The notes: a model not told the origin generated them from the letters alone. A DNA stretch of 64,000 nt from Pseudarthrobacter enclensis (GCF_001457025.1 NZ_KQ758607.1:62001-126000); one strand, 5' to 3'; counted from the stretch's first letter, positions 49,220 to 59,112 are shown. Made by a program: numbers and translations.

Positions 49220-49888
49220 ATGATCTCGCATAACGTCCGTATGTCTTTCGGTCTTCGGCCTGCCGCCGCGGCCCTTGCCGTGGCCGGTGCTGTAGTGCTG
49301 GCCGGGTGTTCGGGGGGAGCCCCGGCGGATCCGGGAACATCTCCGGCCTCCGCCTCCGCCACCCCGCCCGCGTCGCCCAGCCCCTCCACTTCGCCTTCAC
49401 CCACGCCCAGTGCGGTGTACAAGCCGGCCGACGCGTCCGGTCCGGCTCAGAACGTCCCGGTCCCCGTGCTGCCCGAAGTAGCGAAAACGGAGACGAAGGA
49501 GGGGGCCGAGGCATATGCGAAGTATTGGTTCAGCGTCCTGAGCTATGCCTATGAAACCGGCAACGTCGACATATTCGAACAGGTGGAGCCGCCGGGGTGC
49601 ACTGCTTGTTTGAAGGTCAAGGAAGTCATTAAGAACTGGCACTCGGAAGGCCGTTGGTTGGTTGGTGGCAAACTGACCACTCCTGTCGCGAACACCACTT
49701 TCGAGAAGGCCGAGGACGGCCGATATCAAGTTGCCGTGCAAGTTCATCAAGAACCTTTGTCCTACATGCGCGCCGACGGTTCAGTCGCTCGAACTGATCC
49801 TCAGGCACCGGATCAGGGCAACCTCCTAATGTTGGACTACAAAGGCGGGGCGTGGACTGCCAGTGAACTCGGAAGCATCGTTGGTTGA
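49220..49888 (+). CDS. DUF6318-type lipoprotein
   Basis: The 222-aa protein has a lipoprotein signal peptide with lipobox LAGC (Cys at about residue 31), a Ser/Pro/Thr linker (32-65) and a globular domain whose YAKYWFSVLSYAYETGN and PGCTACLKVKEVI match DUF6318. It is anchored outside the membrane. The secreted protein at 49891 starts 2 nt after its stop. From about 49480 the sequence is AT-richer than either flank. Function unknown. Confidence 0.78.
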   Translation: MISHNVRMSFGLRPAAAALAVAGAVVLAGCSGGAPADPGTSPASASATPPASPSPSTSPSPTPSAVYKPADASGPAQNVPVPVLPEVAKTETKEGAEAYAKYWFSVLSYAYETGNVDIFEQVEPPGCTACLKVKEVIKNWHSEGRWLVGGKLTTPVANTTFEKAEDGRYQVAVQVHQEPLSYMRADGSVARTDPQAPDQGNLLMLDYKGGAWTASELGSIVG

Positions 49889-49890
49889 CA

Positions 49891-50808
49891 ATGTTCCGGT
49901 TGAAGCGGCTCTGCCTAGTCGTGGTCACTGCGAGCGCCGTCTTGCTCAGTCCACTTCCAGTTCAAGCGGCTGATGATCCGGAGTTCGGTGGTGAGTGGAA
50001 TCCTGGCTTGGGTATGAGCGGACACGTTTGGGACTCCGATCGCAACGAATTTGTCACTCCTGAACCAGGCGCAGTGAACACTGACCCCAATGAGTACAAG
50101 TACGAGTTGCAGTGCCATCTGGGCGGTGGAGACTTCGATACGCCGTGCCTGGCGCGCCAGTTGGAGTGCAAGGACGGTCCCGACGGCGAGGACGGCATCC
50201 CGGTCATGTGGCTGTCCCGGCCCCGTGGCGTCCCGGGTGCGGTCTGGGCGCCGCACTCCGGCCCCACCTGCCTCTACGACGCCAAGCCTGAGGACCTGCT
50301 GCCACGGATCGCCGCGGACATCCAGCGGGAGTTCCAGAACCTTCCGGTGAAGGCAGGCGCGGTCACGGCCCAGCCCAGCCCGCACACCCTGAGGGGAGCA
50401 GAGACCAACTTCTACGCCGAAGCCGTGGAACAGCAGTTCGACATCACAATGTTCGGCCAGCAGGTGCATGTTGTCGCCACCCCGGTCCAATACACCTGGA
50501 ACTACGATGACGGCACGGTCTTCGGCCCTCAAGCCTCAATGGGTGGACCGCTGCCGCAGGAACGCTGGGGTGAAAAGACCAGGACCAGCCACGCCTATGG
50601 CTCCACCGGCGACTTCCAGGTGGTGCTGACCACGTCGTTCCAGGGGACCTACTCCGTCAACAACGGCCCGGCCCTGCCAATCCCCGGCCAGGGTCAGTTC
50701 AGCTCCCCGCCCCAGACTGTCAGCGTCTGGCGTTCCCTCACCCGAAACTACGCTGACGACTGCAATGCCAACCCGCAGGGCCAAGGCTGCCCGGGCGCCT
50801 CACGATAG
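49891..50808 (+). CDS. secreted protein with PKD-like domain
   Basis: The 305-aa product starts at ATG 49891 and has a signal peptide ending near PLPVQAAD (about residue 26). The C-terminal half has a beta-sandwich pattern like PKD domains (PVQYTWNYDDGTVFGP, then TSHAYGSTGDFQVVLTTSF). Four conserved-looking cysteines lie in the first half. It is coupled to the DUF6318 lipoprotein. Base composition shifts from AT-richer to GC-rich near 50110. Confidence 0.7.
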   Translation: MFRLKRLCLVVVTASAVLLSPLPVQAADDPEFGGEWNPGLGMSGHVWDSDRNEFVTPEPGAVNTDPNEYKYELQCHLGGGDFDTPCLARQLECKDGPDGEDGIPVMWLSRPRGVPGAVWAPHSGPTCLYDAKPEDLLPRIAADIQREFQNLPVKAGAVTAQPSPHTLRGAETNFYAEAVEQQFDITMFGQQVHVVATPVQYTWNYDDGTVFGPQASMGGPLPQERWGEKTRTSHAYGSTGDFQVVLTTSFQGTYSVNNGPALPIPGQGQFSSPPQTVSVWRSLTRNYADDCNANPQGQGCPGASR

Positions 50809-50958
50809 GAGGCCCGATACCCGTAACAGACCTGGCAGGCGTGCGGGGCCGGCGGTCACCCGGGTGGTGGAGGTGTGATTCGCCTCGCATCTGGAATAGT
50901 TGCGCGCGCCTTGTAGTTGGCATGGACAGTAAGTCTTCAGCCTTCGAAAGGAACGCGC

Positions 50959-52035
50959 ATGCTGTTTTCCCCACTCACCCTCGGCGAACTCGAGCTTCCC
51001 AACCGCCTCGTCATGGCGCCCCTGACGCGCGTCCGTTCAGGTGAAGAAGGCGTCCCCAACGCCCTGGTGGCCGAGCATTACCGCCAGCGCGCTTCCCTGG
51101 GCCTCATCGTCAGTGAGGGCACCTACCCCAGCGCAGGTGCCCGCTCCTACGCCGGCCAGCCCGGGATCTTCACTCCGGCGCAGGTAGCCGGGTGGAAGAC
51201 CGTCACCGACGCAGTGCACGCCGAGGGCGGCCGGATGTTCGCCCAGATCATGCACGGCGGACGGGTCTCGCACCGGGACATCACCGGCGGCGCGGAGATC
51301 GTGGCGCCCAGCGCAGTCGCAGTGGAAGGTGTTGTCCGCACGCCGGCCGGCAAGCAGCCCTACCCGGTTCCCCGTGCCCTCCATACCGACGAACTGCCCA
51401 TGGTCATCCAGGAATTCGTCAACGCCTCCCTCAACGCCATCGAGGCAGGGTTCGACGGCGTCGAACTCCACGCCGCCAACGGCTACCTCCTGCACGAATT
51501 CCTCGCCCCCAATTCGAACATCCGCACCGACAGCTACGGCGGATCACCGGAAAACCGCGCCCGCTTCGTGATCGAAACGGTCAACGCGGTGGTGGCGGCC
51601 GTGGGGGCCAACCGGGTAGGTATCCGCATCTCGCCCGAACACAACGTCCAGGGCATCGCCGAGACGGACGCCGACGTTCGAGCCACCTACGAAGTCCTGG
51701 TGGACAGCATCGCTCCGCTCAACCTAGCTTACCTGAGCATCCTCCACCACCAGCCCACCGGCGAACTTGTCCAGGATCTCCGCAACCGTTTTGGCGGCAC
51801 CTTCCTGGTGAACACGGGCTTCGGCGTGGTGACCACCCGGGAAGAAGCCGTCGACCTCGTGGCCGAAGGGCACGCAGACGCGGTCGTGGTGGGACGGCCT
51901 GCCATCGCCAACCCGGACCTCGTCCGGCGATGGCAGGAAGGCCTCCCGCTCAACGAGCCGGACTCCGCCACCTTCTACTCCACAGGCGCTGAAGGTTACA
52001 CCGACTACCCCTTCTTCGAGAGCCGGAACTCCTAG
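50959..52035 (+). CDS. old yellow enzyme family NADH:flavin oxidoreductase
   Basis: The 358-aa FMN enzyme starts at ATG 50959 after AAAGGAA. Hallmarks are the start LFSPLTLGELELPNRLVMAPLTR, IMHGGRVSH, ELHAANGYLLHEFLAP and RTDSYGGSPENRARF, and the FMN-phosphate region VVVGRPAIANPDL. Such enzymes reduce activated alkenes, nitro compounds or quinones. The physiological substrate is unknown. A strong terminator follows. Confidence 0.9.
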   Translation: MLFSPLTLGELELPNRLVMAPLTRVRSGEEGVPNALVAEHYRQRASLGLIVSEGTYPSAGARSYAGQPGIFTPAQVAGWKTVTDAVHAEGGRMFAQIMHGGRVSHRDITGGAEIVAPSAVAVEGVVRTPAGKQPYPVPRALHTDELPMVIQEFVNASLNAIEAGFDGVELHAANGYLLHEFLAPNSNIRTDSYGGSPENRARFVIETVNAVVAAVGANRVGIRISPEHNVQGIAETDADVRATYEVLVDSIAPLNLAYLSILHHQPTGELVQDLRNRFGGTFLVNTGFGVVTTREEAVDLVAEGHADAVVVGRPAIANPDLVRRWQEGLPLNEPDSATFYSTGAEGYTDYPFFESRNS

Positions 52036-52070
52036 CAGCGAGGCAGGCTAAAAACACCCCCAACAGCAAG

Positions 52071-52105
52071 GACGGCGGCACCCGGTATGGGTGCCGCCGT
52101 CTTTT
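52071..52105 (+). terminator. hairpin terminator with T tract
   Basis: A perfect 13-bp stem (GACGGCGGCACCC with 52089-52101) closes a GGTAT loop and is followed by TTTT. Confidence 0.88.
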
Positions 52106-52287
52106 GTGCTGCAGGGTGTGCTGTCCCGGCAGCCAAAACCGGAAGCCATCCGACGACCCCCGGCCTACGCGGAATATTGGCCCGCCGGACCCCTCGAGAA
52201 GCCGGCGGTGATCGAATGCTACTCCAGCGAATGGACTTTCGCTAGGGGGGCTCTTACGCCCGGTTATGGAAGGGGGGGAAGGGACGC

Positions 52288-52584
52288 CTACAGCACCGCC
52301 TCGCGGCCGGTTCCCTCCTTCATCACCAGCTTGTCGTCCTGGATGGAGACGAGCACGCTTTTGGGTTTCCCGCTGACCTTGGTGATCGCCTTAAGGCCCC
52401 GGTTGGTGACCTCGACCCCCACCTGCGAACCCTTCGCCGGCAGTTCCACGGAGATCTCCGAAGCGATGCCAAGGATCGGATTCGTGGAAACATCCACGTC
52501 GCGCCACACCTGCTTCCCGTTGACCGTCAGGGTGATGTTGGCCTCCTCGAACCCCTCCTGAAAAACAATCAGCAGTTCCTTCAT
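52288..52584 (-). CDS. small hypothetical protein
   Basis: From ATG 52584 the product is 98 aa; a longer frame to 52629 lacks start signals. It has a beta-rich pattern (ITLTVNGKQVWRDVDV, ISVELPAKGSQVGVEV, SVLVSIQDDKLVM), is soluble, and I do not recognise the family. It is divergent from the Tex gene. The stretch 52106-52287 shows no gene. Confidence 0.55.
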   Translation of the reverse strand: MKELLIVFQEGFEEANITLTVNGKQVWRDVDVSTNPILGIASEISVELPAKGSQVGVEVTNRGLKAITKVSGKPKSVLVSIQDDKLVMKEGTGREAVL

Positions 52585-52725
52585 CACGGCCTCTTCCTCG
52601 AGCAGCAATTGCCTCTGACGGCATATCAACTACAGCACTTCGCGGACCCGAGCGGAATACCTTTGCCGAGTCGCCGGCGGCCCCGGCCGGTGGAGTGCGG
52701 CGGGCACGTAGGGCAAGATGTTCTG

Positions 52726-55152
52726 GTGACTCAACAGCCGCAAGCCCCTTCCGCTGCCCCGAAAGCTCCCCACCAGGACGATGCCATCCACGCCCAGATA
52801 GCCGGCGAACTTGGCGTCAAGCCCTGGCAGGTCAAGGCGGCGGTCGAACTGCTCGACGGCGGGTCCACCGTCCCGTTCATCGCCCGCTACCGCAAGGAAG
52901 CCACCGGCACCCTGGACGACGGCCAGCTCCGTGAGCTCGAGGACCGCCTGCGCTACCTCCGCGAGCTGGCTGACCGCCGTCGTGCCGTCCTTGAAGCCAT
53001 TGAAGGCCAAGGGCAGCTGACCGCGGACCTGAAGAAGGCAATCCTCGCCGCCGACACCAAGTCCCGGCTGGAGGACATCTACCTGCCTTTCAAGTCCAAA
53101 CGGCGCACCAAGGCCCAGATCGCGCGCGAGGCCGGCCTGGAACCGCTGGCCGATGCTCTCTTGAAGCGGCCGGACCTGGATCCGGAACGTGAGGCCGCCA
53201 AGTACCTCAATGCCGACCATGCCATCGGCGACCCCGCCACGGCACTCAACGGCGCCAGGGCCATCCTCGTCGAACGGGTGGCACAGGACCCCGACCTTGC
53301 CGCCACCCTCCGCGACCGTCTCTGGACCCAGGGCCGGATGGTGTCCCGCGTCAAAAAGGGCAAGGAAGCGGACGGCCAGAAGTTCGCCGACTACTTCGAC
53401 TTCACCCAGTCACCCGCCGGCATGCCCTCGCACCGGGTGCTCGCACTGCTGCGCGGGGAGAAGGACGGCGTCCTGGAACTTGACCTCGCCGAGGCGGATC
53501 CCGCGGACGACGACGCCCTCGCCGCCGCCCGCGCACGCTACGAATCAGCGGTGGCCAGGTTCCTCGGGGTCGCCGACCGCGGCAGGCCCGCCGATGCCTG
53601 GCTGATGCAGACGGCGCAGGTGGCGTGGAAGTCCAGGGTCCTGGCCCGGCTCACTGCAGACCTTCGCGGCCGCATGTTCGCTGCGGCCGAGGATGAAGCC
53701 GTCCGGGTGTTTGCCGCAAACCTCCGTGACGTCCTGCTGGCCGCCCCCGCGGGGAACCGCCCCACCCTAGGACTGGACCCGGGCCTGCGCACCGGCGTCA
53801 AGGTGGCCGTGGTGGACGGCACGGGCAAGGTGGTGGACACGGACACCGTGTACCCGCACGCCCCGGCCCGGAAGTGGGACGACGCCTTGGCAACGCTTGT
53901 GAAGCTGGCGCGGCAGCACGCCGTCGAACTCGTGGCCATTGGCAACGGAACCGCCTCCAGGGAAACGGACAAGCTGGCCGCTGAGCTCATCAAGCTCCTG
54001 CCGGACGTGGACCGGAAACCGCAGAAACTCGTGGTGTCCGAGGCAGGTGCGTCCGTCTACTCCGCCTCGGCGCTCGCAGCTGCCGAACTTCCCGGAATGG
54101 ACGTCTCGCTGCGCGGTGCCGTGTCCATCGCCCGGCGCCTTCAGGACCCGCTTGCCGAACTCGTGAAGATTGATCCCAAATCCATTGGGGTGGGGCAGTA
54201 CCAGCACGATGTGACTGCCTCGAAACTGGACCGCAGCCTTGATGCCGTGGTGGAGGACTGTGTGAACGCCGTGGGCGTCGACGTCAACACCGCGTCGCCG
54301 GCGCTCCTGAGCCGGGTGGCCGGCGTCGGGCCCCTGCTGAGCGAAAACATCGTGGCCTACCGGAACGAAAACGGCCCGTTTGCTAAACGCTCGGACCTCA
54401 AGAAGGTGCCCCGGCTGGGCGCCAAGGCCTTCGAGCAGTGCGCCGGCTTCCTCAGGATCACCGGGGGAGCGGAGCCGTTGGACGCGTCCAGCGTTCACCC
54501 GGAGTCCTACGCGGTGGCCCGGAAGATCCTGGTGGCGGCGGGTGCGGCGCCGGCGTCAACGCTTGATCCCCGCGACTTTGTGGACGACACCTTCGGCCTG
54601 CCCACCGTGACGGACATCCTTGCCGAACTCGACAAGCCGGGCCGTGACCCGCGCCCGGCATTCACCACCGCGACGTTCTCCGAAGGCATTGAAAAGATCT
54701 CCGACCTCAAACCGGGCATGGTCCTGGAGGGGACCGTCACCAACGTGGCCGCCTTCGGGGCGTTCGTGGACGTGGGCGTGCACCAGGACGGGCTGGTCCA
54801 TGTGTCCGCACTGTCCAACCGCTTCGTTTCCGATCCGCGCGAGGTGGTGAAGTCCGGACAGGTGGTGCGCGTCAAGGTGCTGGAAGCCGATCCTGACCGG
54901 AAGAGGATTTCCCTGACGCTGAGGCTCGACGACGAACCGGGCGCCCGTCGGTCCGAGCAGGGTCCCCGCCGGACCGAAGCAGGGCCGCCGCGTGGCGGCA
55001 AGCCTGGCGGCCAGGGCGGCGGTAAGCCCGGCGGCCAGGGCGGCAGGAACAGCGGAGGAAAGAACCCCGGCGGGCGCGCTTCTGCACCCCAGCCGGCCCC
55101 GGCGAACACCGCCATGGCCGAGGCGCTGCGCCGGGCCGGGCTGGGCAAGTAG
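52726..55152 (+). CDS. tex: Tex-family RNA-binding transcriptional accessory protein
   Basis: The 808-aa protein has the full Tex layout: an N-terminal helical/HTH region, a YqgF-like RNase H fold domain (LGLDPGLRTGVKVAVVDG), helix-hairpin-helix repeats (VDVNTASPALLSRVAGVG) and a C-terminal S1 RNA-binding domain (GTVTNVAAFGAFVDVGVHQDG), then a Gly/Lys-rich tail. GTG 52726 has CAAGAT 6 nt upstream and is probably leaderless; the frame open to 52609 is unlikely. Tex binds nucleic acids near RNA polymerase. Confidence 0.92.
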   Translation: MTQQPQAPSAAPKAPHQDDAIHAQIAGELGVKPWQVKAAVELLDGGSTVPFIARYRKEATGTLDDGQLRELEDRLRYLRELADRRRAVLEAIEGQGQLTADLKKAILAADTKSRLEDIYLPFKSKRRTKAQIAREAGLEPLADALLKRPDLDPEREAAKYLNADHAIGDPATALNGARAILVERVAQDPDLAATLRDRLWTQGRMVSRVKKGKEADGQKFADYFDFTQSPAGMPSHRVLALLRGEKDGVLELDLAEADPADDDALAAARARYESAVARFLGVADRGRPADAWLMQTAQVAWKSRVLARLTADLRGRMFAAAEDEAVRVFAANLRDVLLAAPAGNRPTLGLDPGLRTGVKVAVVDGTGKVVDTDTVYPHAPARKWDDALATLVKLARQHAVELVAIGNGTASRETDKLAAELIKLLPDVDRKPQKLVVSEAGASVYSASALAAAELPGMDVSLRGAVSIARRLQDPLAELVKIDPKSIGVGQYQHDVTASKLDRSLDAVVEDCVNAVGVDVNTASPALLSRVAGVGPLLSENIVAYRNENGPFAKRSDLKKVPRLGAKAFEQCAGFLRITGGAEPLDASSVHPESYAVARKILVAAGAAPASTLDPRDFVDDTFGLPTVTDILAELDKPGRDPRPAFTTATFSEGIEKISDLKPGMVLEGTVTNVAAFGAFVDVGVHQDGLVHVSALSNRFVSDPREVVKSGQVVRVKVLEADPDRKRISLTLRLDDEPGARRSEQGPRRTEAGPPRGGKPGGQGGGKPGGQGGRNSGGKNPGGRASAPQPAPANTAMAEALRRAGLGK

Positions 55153-55223
55153 GACCGGAACCCCGGCCGGCTGCCGGGCGCGTCGGGGTTTCGGGCGGGG
55201 CGGCTTTCTGCAAGGGTGGGGAG

Positions 55224-55574
55224 ATGACCTATTTCCTGGAGTACACGGTCCCTGCCGCTTCCAGCGACGCCGAGTTTGAGTTCCCCCATGATGAGATCAA
55301 CCCAGGCACCACGGTTCCCCTCAGCCAGACGGACGCGGACGTTGTCCATGCCCCCGAACTGCCCGCCCGAACGGGCATTGTGGGTGCCACGGTGCCCGAA
55401 GCGAAGCTGGAGGCCGAACAGCTGATTGCCAACAGCCGGGCGTCCGAAGCCTCGTTGTACTTCGATCCGTCCGATTCCCTGCAGGCAGGTGTGGGAACCC
55501 TCGTGGCCACCTTCACCGAGGGCACGGGCTGGCAGGACACCCCCGGGGAGGATCCACAGGGGAGCACGTTCTAG
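55224..55574 (+). CDS. hypothetical protein
   Basis: The 116-aa acidic protein starts at ATG 55224 right after a GGGTGGGG stretch. It shows alternating short strands and one helix (EAKLEAEQLIANSR) but no known motif. Its last 4 nt overlap the stop of the convergent DUF2071 gene. Function unknown. Confidence 0.5.
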   Translation: MTYFLEYTVPAASSDAEFEFPHDEINPGTTVPLSQTDADVVHAPELPARTGIVGATVPEAKLEAEQLIANSRASEASLYFDPSDSLQAGVGTLVATFTEGTGWQDTPGEDPQGSTF

Positions 55575-56416
55575 CGGGTCAGCCCGGATGCTGGCTTCCC
55601 CACCATGCGGGGCATGCCGAACCTCGTCTGCACCCCGGGTGAGTAGAGGACGGACTCCGGCGGCCCCTCTGTCCTGATGCCCGCGGACCCAACCAGCCCG
55701 TCGGCCAGCACGTGGACGTCCGCGTCAAAGAGGGGCCAGGGGCTGTGCGTATTGGGGATGAATGCGGTCTGGCCGAAGAACCGGCCGTGCATGCCGAACC
55801 GTGCCGTCAGGAAAACGGACAAGGGGTCCGCCGCTGCAGCGCCCAGGCGGGGGACAACGGCAAAATCGCTGCCGGTTCCACTGCCGAAGCGGCGCACCGA
55901 ATAGCCCAGCGGGAAGGCTCCGCCACCCGGTACCGCGGTTCCGGCCCCGGTTCCGTGCTGTCCGCCTGCTCCCGGGGGAAATGCCGGCCAGCGCCGGATC
56001 CTGGACCAGACGTAGGGGATGCCCGCTGCCCGGGTGGCAACCACCACCGGCAGCCGGTTGGCGTCCAGGCTGAGGAACACCACGCCGCGCGTCCCGTCCG
56101 GGGCCCGTGAGTAGAGCCGCACGTTGACCTCGTTGAAGCTCCCCAGATAGGGGATGCCGGGCCCGCGCCCCAGCCCGGCTTGTTCCATCCGGAACCCGAT
56201 GAGGCCTACCCACGAACTTCCGTCAAAGACGTCCGGGCGGACGCCCGCGGGCATGAACCGGGACGCCTCGGCCACGCTGATGCGCCAGTGAAGGAAAACG
56301 GCGTCCAGCCAGCGCTGGTCGGAGAGCACCGGCGCCGGCAGCCCCGGCGGGTGCAGCCACGCATCGTTCACTGCCGGCCCTGGGCGAGGACCACCGTCGG
56401 GTGTGGGAACAGTCAT
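55571..56416 (-). CDS. DUF2071 (YqjF-like) protein
   Basis: The 281-aa protein matches DUF2071: RWLDAVFLHWRISVAEASRFMPAG near the N-terminus, WVGLIGFRM, YLGSFNEVNVRLY and the late FLTARFGMHGR. The fold resembles acetoacetate decarboxylase. TAGGCT lies 6 nt before the ATG, consistent with a leaderless mRNA. No catalytic role is established that I know of. Confidence 0.8.
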   Translation of the reverse strand: MTVPTPDGGPRPGPAVNDAWLHPPGLPAPVLSDQRWLDAVFLHWRISVAEASRFMPAGVRPDVFDGSSWVGLIGFRMEQAGLGRGPGIPYLGSFNEVNVRLYSRAPDGTRGVVFLSLDANRLPVVVATRAAGIPYVWSRIRRWPAFPPGAGGQHGTGAGTAVPGGGAFPLGYSVRRFGSGTGSDFAVVPRLGAAAADPLSVFLTARFGMHGRFFGQTAFIPNTHSPWPLFDADVHVLADGLVGSAGIRTEGPPESVLYSPGVQTRFGMPRMVGKPASGLTR

Positions 56417-56495
56417 GGCTGAAGCCTAGACGGCTGGGCAGTACGTGACCCAGCCTGCAGGAAGCGGCTGCCCGCCCCGGAAGCCGCTCAGCCGC

Positions 56496-57356
56496 TCAGG
56501 GGTGCCGTACCCCGTTCCCTGCCAGGACGTCCCTGTACCCTTCCCGGAACGTGGGGAACGCAAAGGTGAAGCCGCTGGCCCGCAACAGGGCGCTGGAACA
56601 CCTCTTGTTGCCGCCGCGCGCCGGTCCGGCGTCGCCCACCGCCGGGGCGGGGAGCTTCATCTCTGCGGCCAGGAACCTGAGCACTGAGCCAAGGTCGGCT
56701 GCTTCGTTGTCCACTCCGATGTAGACCGGTGCCGGGGCGGGCTCCATGGTGGCAAGATGCACGATGGCGGCCGCGGCGTCGTCGCGGTGGATGCGGTTGG
56801 TGTACCGGATGTCCTCCGGGACGACGGCGGTCCCGCCGCGCACCTGGTCGATCAACCGGGTGCGTCCTGGCCCGTAGATGCCGCCGAGGCGCAGCGAAAC
56901 GGGCGCCGCCGCTGTTCCGGCAAGCCGCGACGCGATGAGGTCTTCGGCTTCCAGCAGGACCCGTCCGGAAAATCCGCCCGGTGCGGCGACGGTGGTCTCG
57001 TCCACCCGGCCGCCGCCGGCGTCGCCGTACACCGCAGTGGAGGAGACAAAAAGCACCCGCCGCGGGACCACGCCGTCGCGCTCCAGCGCATCCAGCACGT
57101 GCGAGGCGCCTTCCACGTAGGCGGCCCGGTAGGCGTCCTCGGTGGGGCTGTCCGCCGCAACGGCAATGACGACGGCGGAGGTGTCCGCCGGCACCGGCGG
57201 CAGGTCTGCGGACGCCAGGTCAGCCGCGACGCCTTCGATGGCGGGCGGCAGTTTCCCGGGGGAGCGGCGCCACCCCACCACGCGGTGCCCCAGGGCGGCG
57301 AACCGCAGCCCGGCTTCGGTGCCCAGATCCCCGCAGCCTGCCAGGAGGACCGTCAT
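56496..57356 (-). CDS. NAD(P)-dependent epimerase/reductase (extended SDR)
   Basis: The 286-aa protein has a modified nucleotide motif at the start (LLAGCGDLGTEAG) and extended-SDR features FVSSTAVYGD, LRLGGIYGPGR and the IHRDDAAAAI region. It resembles YeeZ-like SDR proteins, in which the active-site Tyr can be absent; a YGD/YGP arrangement is present here. It starts 2 nt after the upstream gene stop, so the two are coupled. Substrate unknown. Confidence 0.78.
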   Translation of the reverse strand: MTVLLAGCGDLGTEAGLRFAALGHRVVGWRRSPGKLPPAIEGVAADLASADLPPVPADTSAVVIAVAADSPTEDAYRAAYVEGASHVLDALERDGVVPRRVLFVSSTAVYGDAGGGRVDETTVAAPGGFSGRVLLEAEDLIASRLAGTAAAPVSLRLGGIYGPGRTRLIDQVRGGTAVVPEDIRYTNRIHRDDAAAAIVHLATMEPAPAPVYIGVDNEAADLGSVLRFLAAEMKLPAPAVGDAGPARGGNKRCSSALLRASGFTFAFPTFREGYRDVLAGNGVRHP

Positions 57357-57358
57357 GG

Positions 57359-58279
57359 TCAGGGGGCCTCGACGGGGAAGAAGACCCGGGGATCCTGCAG
57401 CATGGCCGGGTAGGCGAAGGCCGAACGGTCAATGATCTCCGTGACTTCGAAATGCCTGCCGAACCTGCCGTCCGCCAGGGTGATGGGCCGGCCCGTCACT
57501 TGGCCGACGGCGAACTTGGCGCCCTGTTCGAACGGGACAGCCACGGGCGTCTTGCCCGGCAGCGTGGAGAAAGCCTCCTCTTGGGCGAGTCGCTTGCGGG
57601 TGGGCTTCTTCTGCTGCGGCTTCGGCGGTGCCTTCCGCGGCTCCTTTGAAGGCCGCCGGGACTTCTCCTCGAGGTACACCGGGGTGTAGCCGTCCTCCGC
57701 CCCGGGCTCAACGGCAGCTGCAGCGTTGCGGCGGTTCACCGGCGGCAGGGCCACGGTGTCCAGCGACTGCGGATCTACCTCGGGGTGCGGGTCGCGCAGG
57801 ATCCACAGGATCTCCCCGTCCGGCTCCTGCGGAAGGAACTCATGCCGGGGCTCAGGCCAGACGTAGTCCATCTCCGGAATCGCGTCCGGGAAGATCGGAC
57901 TGTAGAACCTGACGTCCTTGTGGACCAGCTTGGAGCGGTGGCTCAGGTGGAATTCCGGGTCGCCAAGCCACGGCGGCAGCGGAATCTTCGATGCATAATC
58001 CGGGTGCGCTGCCTGCGGGGCGAACTCTGCAATGTTGGCCCGTGTGTTGTCCGGGTGGCCGCGTTCCTCCCATTCGTCCACCATGGCCAGCCCGTACCTG
58101 GTCAGGGCCGGAACATAGCCCATCCACATGCGGATGGCCGGATGGGTCTGCCAGCCGTAGCCGGGAAGCACCAGCGCCCGGAGCGTCTGGAGCGCCTCCA
58201 CCCGCTGTTTGCCGAGCCGGGCGGTGTCCAACGCGGCGGCGCTTTGCCGGAAATCAGGGTACGGGAGGAAGGTTTGCAT
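57359..58279 (-). CDS. MSMEG_6728-family hypothetical protein
   Basis: From ATG 58279 the product is 306 aa. The start MQTFLPYPDFRQSAAALD, then ARLGKQRVEALQTLRAL and HPAIRMWMGYVPAL, match an actinobacterial family named after MSMEG_6728. A Pro/Lys-rich linker (about 210-240) leads to a small C-terminal domain. CAGACT 6 nt before the ATG suggests a leaderless start; the frame to 58369 is rejected. Function unknown. Confidence 0.72.
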   Translation of the reverse strand: MQTFLPYPDFRQSAAALDTARLGKQRVEALQTLRALVLPGYGWQTHPAIRMWMGYVPALTRYGLAMVDEWEERGHPDNTRANIAEFAPQAAHPDYASKIPLPPWLGDPEFHLSHRSKLVHKDVRFYSPIFPDAIPEMDYVWPEPRHEFLPQEPDGEILWILRDPHPEVDPQSLDTVALPPVNRRNAAAAVEPGAEDGYTPVYLEEKSRRPSKEPRKAPPKPQQKKPTRKRLAQEEAFSTLPGKTPVAVPFEQGAKFAVGQVTGRPITLADGRFGRHFEVTEIIDRSAFAYPAMLQDPRVFFPVEAP

Positions 58280-58435
58280 CCACTCAGTCTGACGGCACCC
58301 GGCGGATGTGCCAATTGCAGTGCCGGGCGCCACAGGAAGACACATAAGTTGTCCAAATAGTGGACGCATGCATACTGGAAGGAGGCTGAACCACTAAGAT
58401 CTCCGCAACCCCTCCCGCGTTTTGGAAGCTCCCTC

Positions 58436-59023
58436 ATGACATCTACACCTGAAACAAGCACCATCGCCGCCCGCCCTGCCCTGCCCCGGTACGGGCTGAT
58501 GCTGGGTCCGGAAGCCAACGGCATCCTGGTCCTTGATGAGTTCACCATCGACCCCGCCGCGGCCCGCAAGGAACAGCACGGCTTCCGCGCCGGCATGGCC
58601 ACCGTGGCCCGGACCATGCGCCGTATCGCAGCCCTCCGGGTGGTGATCGCCCTCGTGGCCATCGGTAACCTGCCCCTGTTCCTGCTCTCCAGCGGCTGGT
58701 GGATCTACGCCGTCTCGCTCGCCCTGGTGGTGGCCGTGCACACGGCCGTGACGCTGCTGAACAGGCACGAGCCTCGGCTCAAGCAGCGGTCCGCGCTGGA
58801 ACTGCACATGCACCGGGAACGCAGCGCCAACTACCGCAAGGTGCGCGACGCCGTGAAGTACATGATCGACACCCCTGCGCGGATGAACGAGCATCTCTAC
58901 CTTGAGCTGCTGGCCGTCAAGCGCGTGGCACTGAACCTGGCCCACGGCACGGTGGCCCTGCTGGACACCACCGACGATTCCGCCTGGAAGGTCCGGATCG
59001 TCCGGGAGATCCCGGCCGCCTAG
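58436..59023 (+). CDS. hypothetical membrane protein
   Basis: The 195-aa protein has two central hydrophobic segments (about residues 67-85 and 87-108) in an otherwise charged chain. The C-terminal half is helical (NYRKVRDAVKYMIDTPARMNEHLYLEL). I do not recognise a family. A strong hairpin follows the stop. Confidence 0.55.
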   Translation: MTSTPETSTIAARPALPRYGLMLGPEANGILVLDEFTIDPAAARKEQHGFRAGMATVARTMRRIAALRVVIALVAIGNLPLFLLSSGWWIYAVSLALVVAVHTAVTLLNRHEPRLKQRSALELHMHRERSANYRKVRDAVKYMIDTPARMNEHLYLELLAVKRVALNLAHGTVALLDTTDDSAWKVRIVREIPAA

Positions 59024-59071
59024 CGATCCGGTGCCTCCCGGCCCGGGAGGCAGTCCGGAAATACTTAAAGA

Positions 59072-59112
59072 ACGACGCCGGCACGTCCCTTGTGGGGGCG
59101 TGCCGGCGTCGT
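59072..59112. terminator. hairpin terminator
   Basis: A 14-bp stem (ACGACGCCGGCACG with 59099-59112) separates convergent genes. A smaller GCCTCCCGG-type hairpin lies just before it. Confidence 0.8.
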
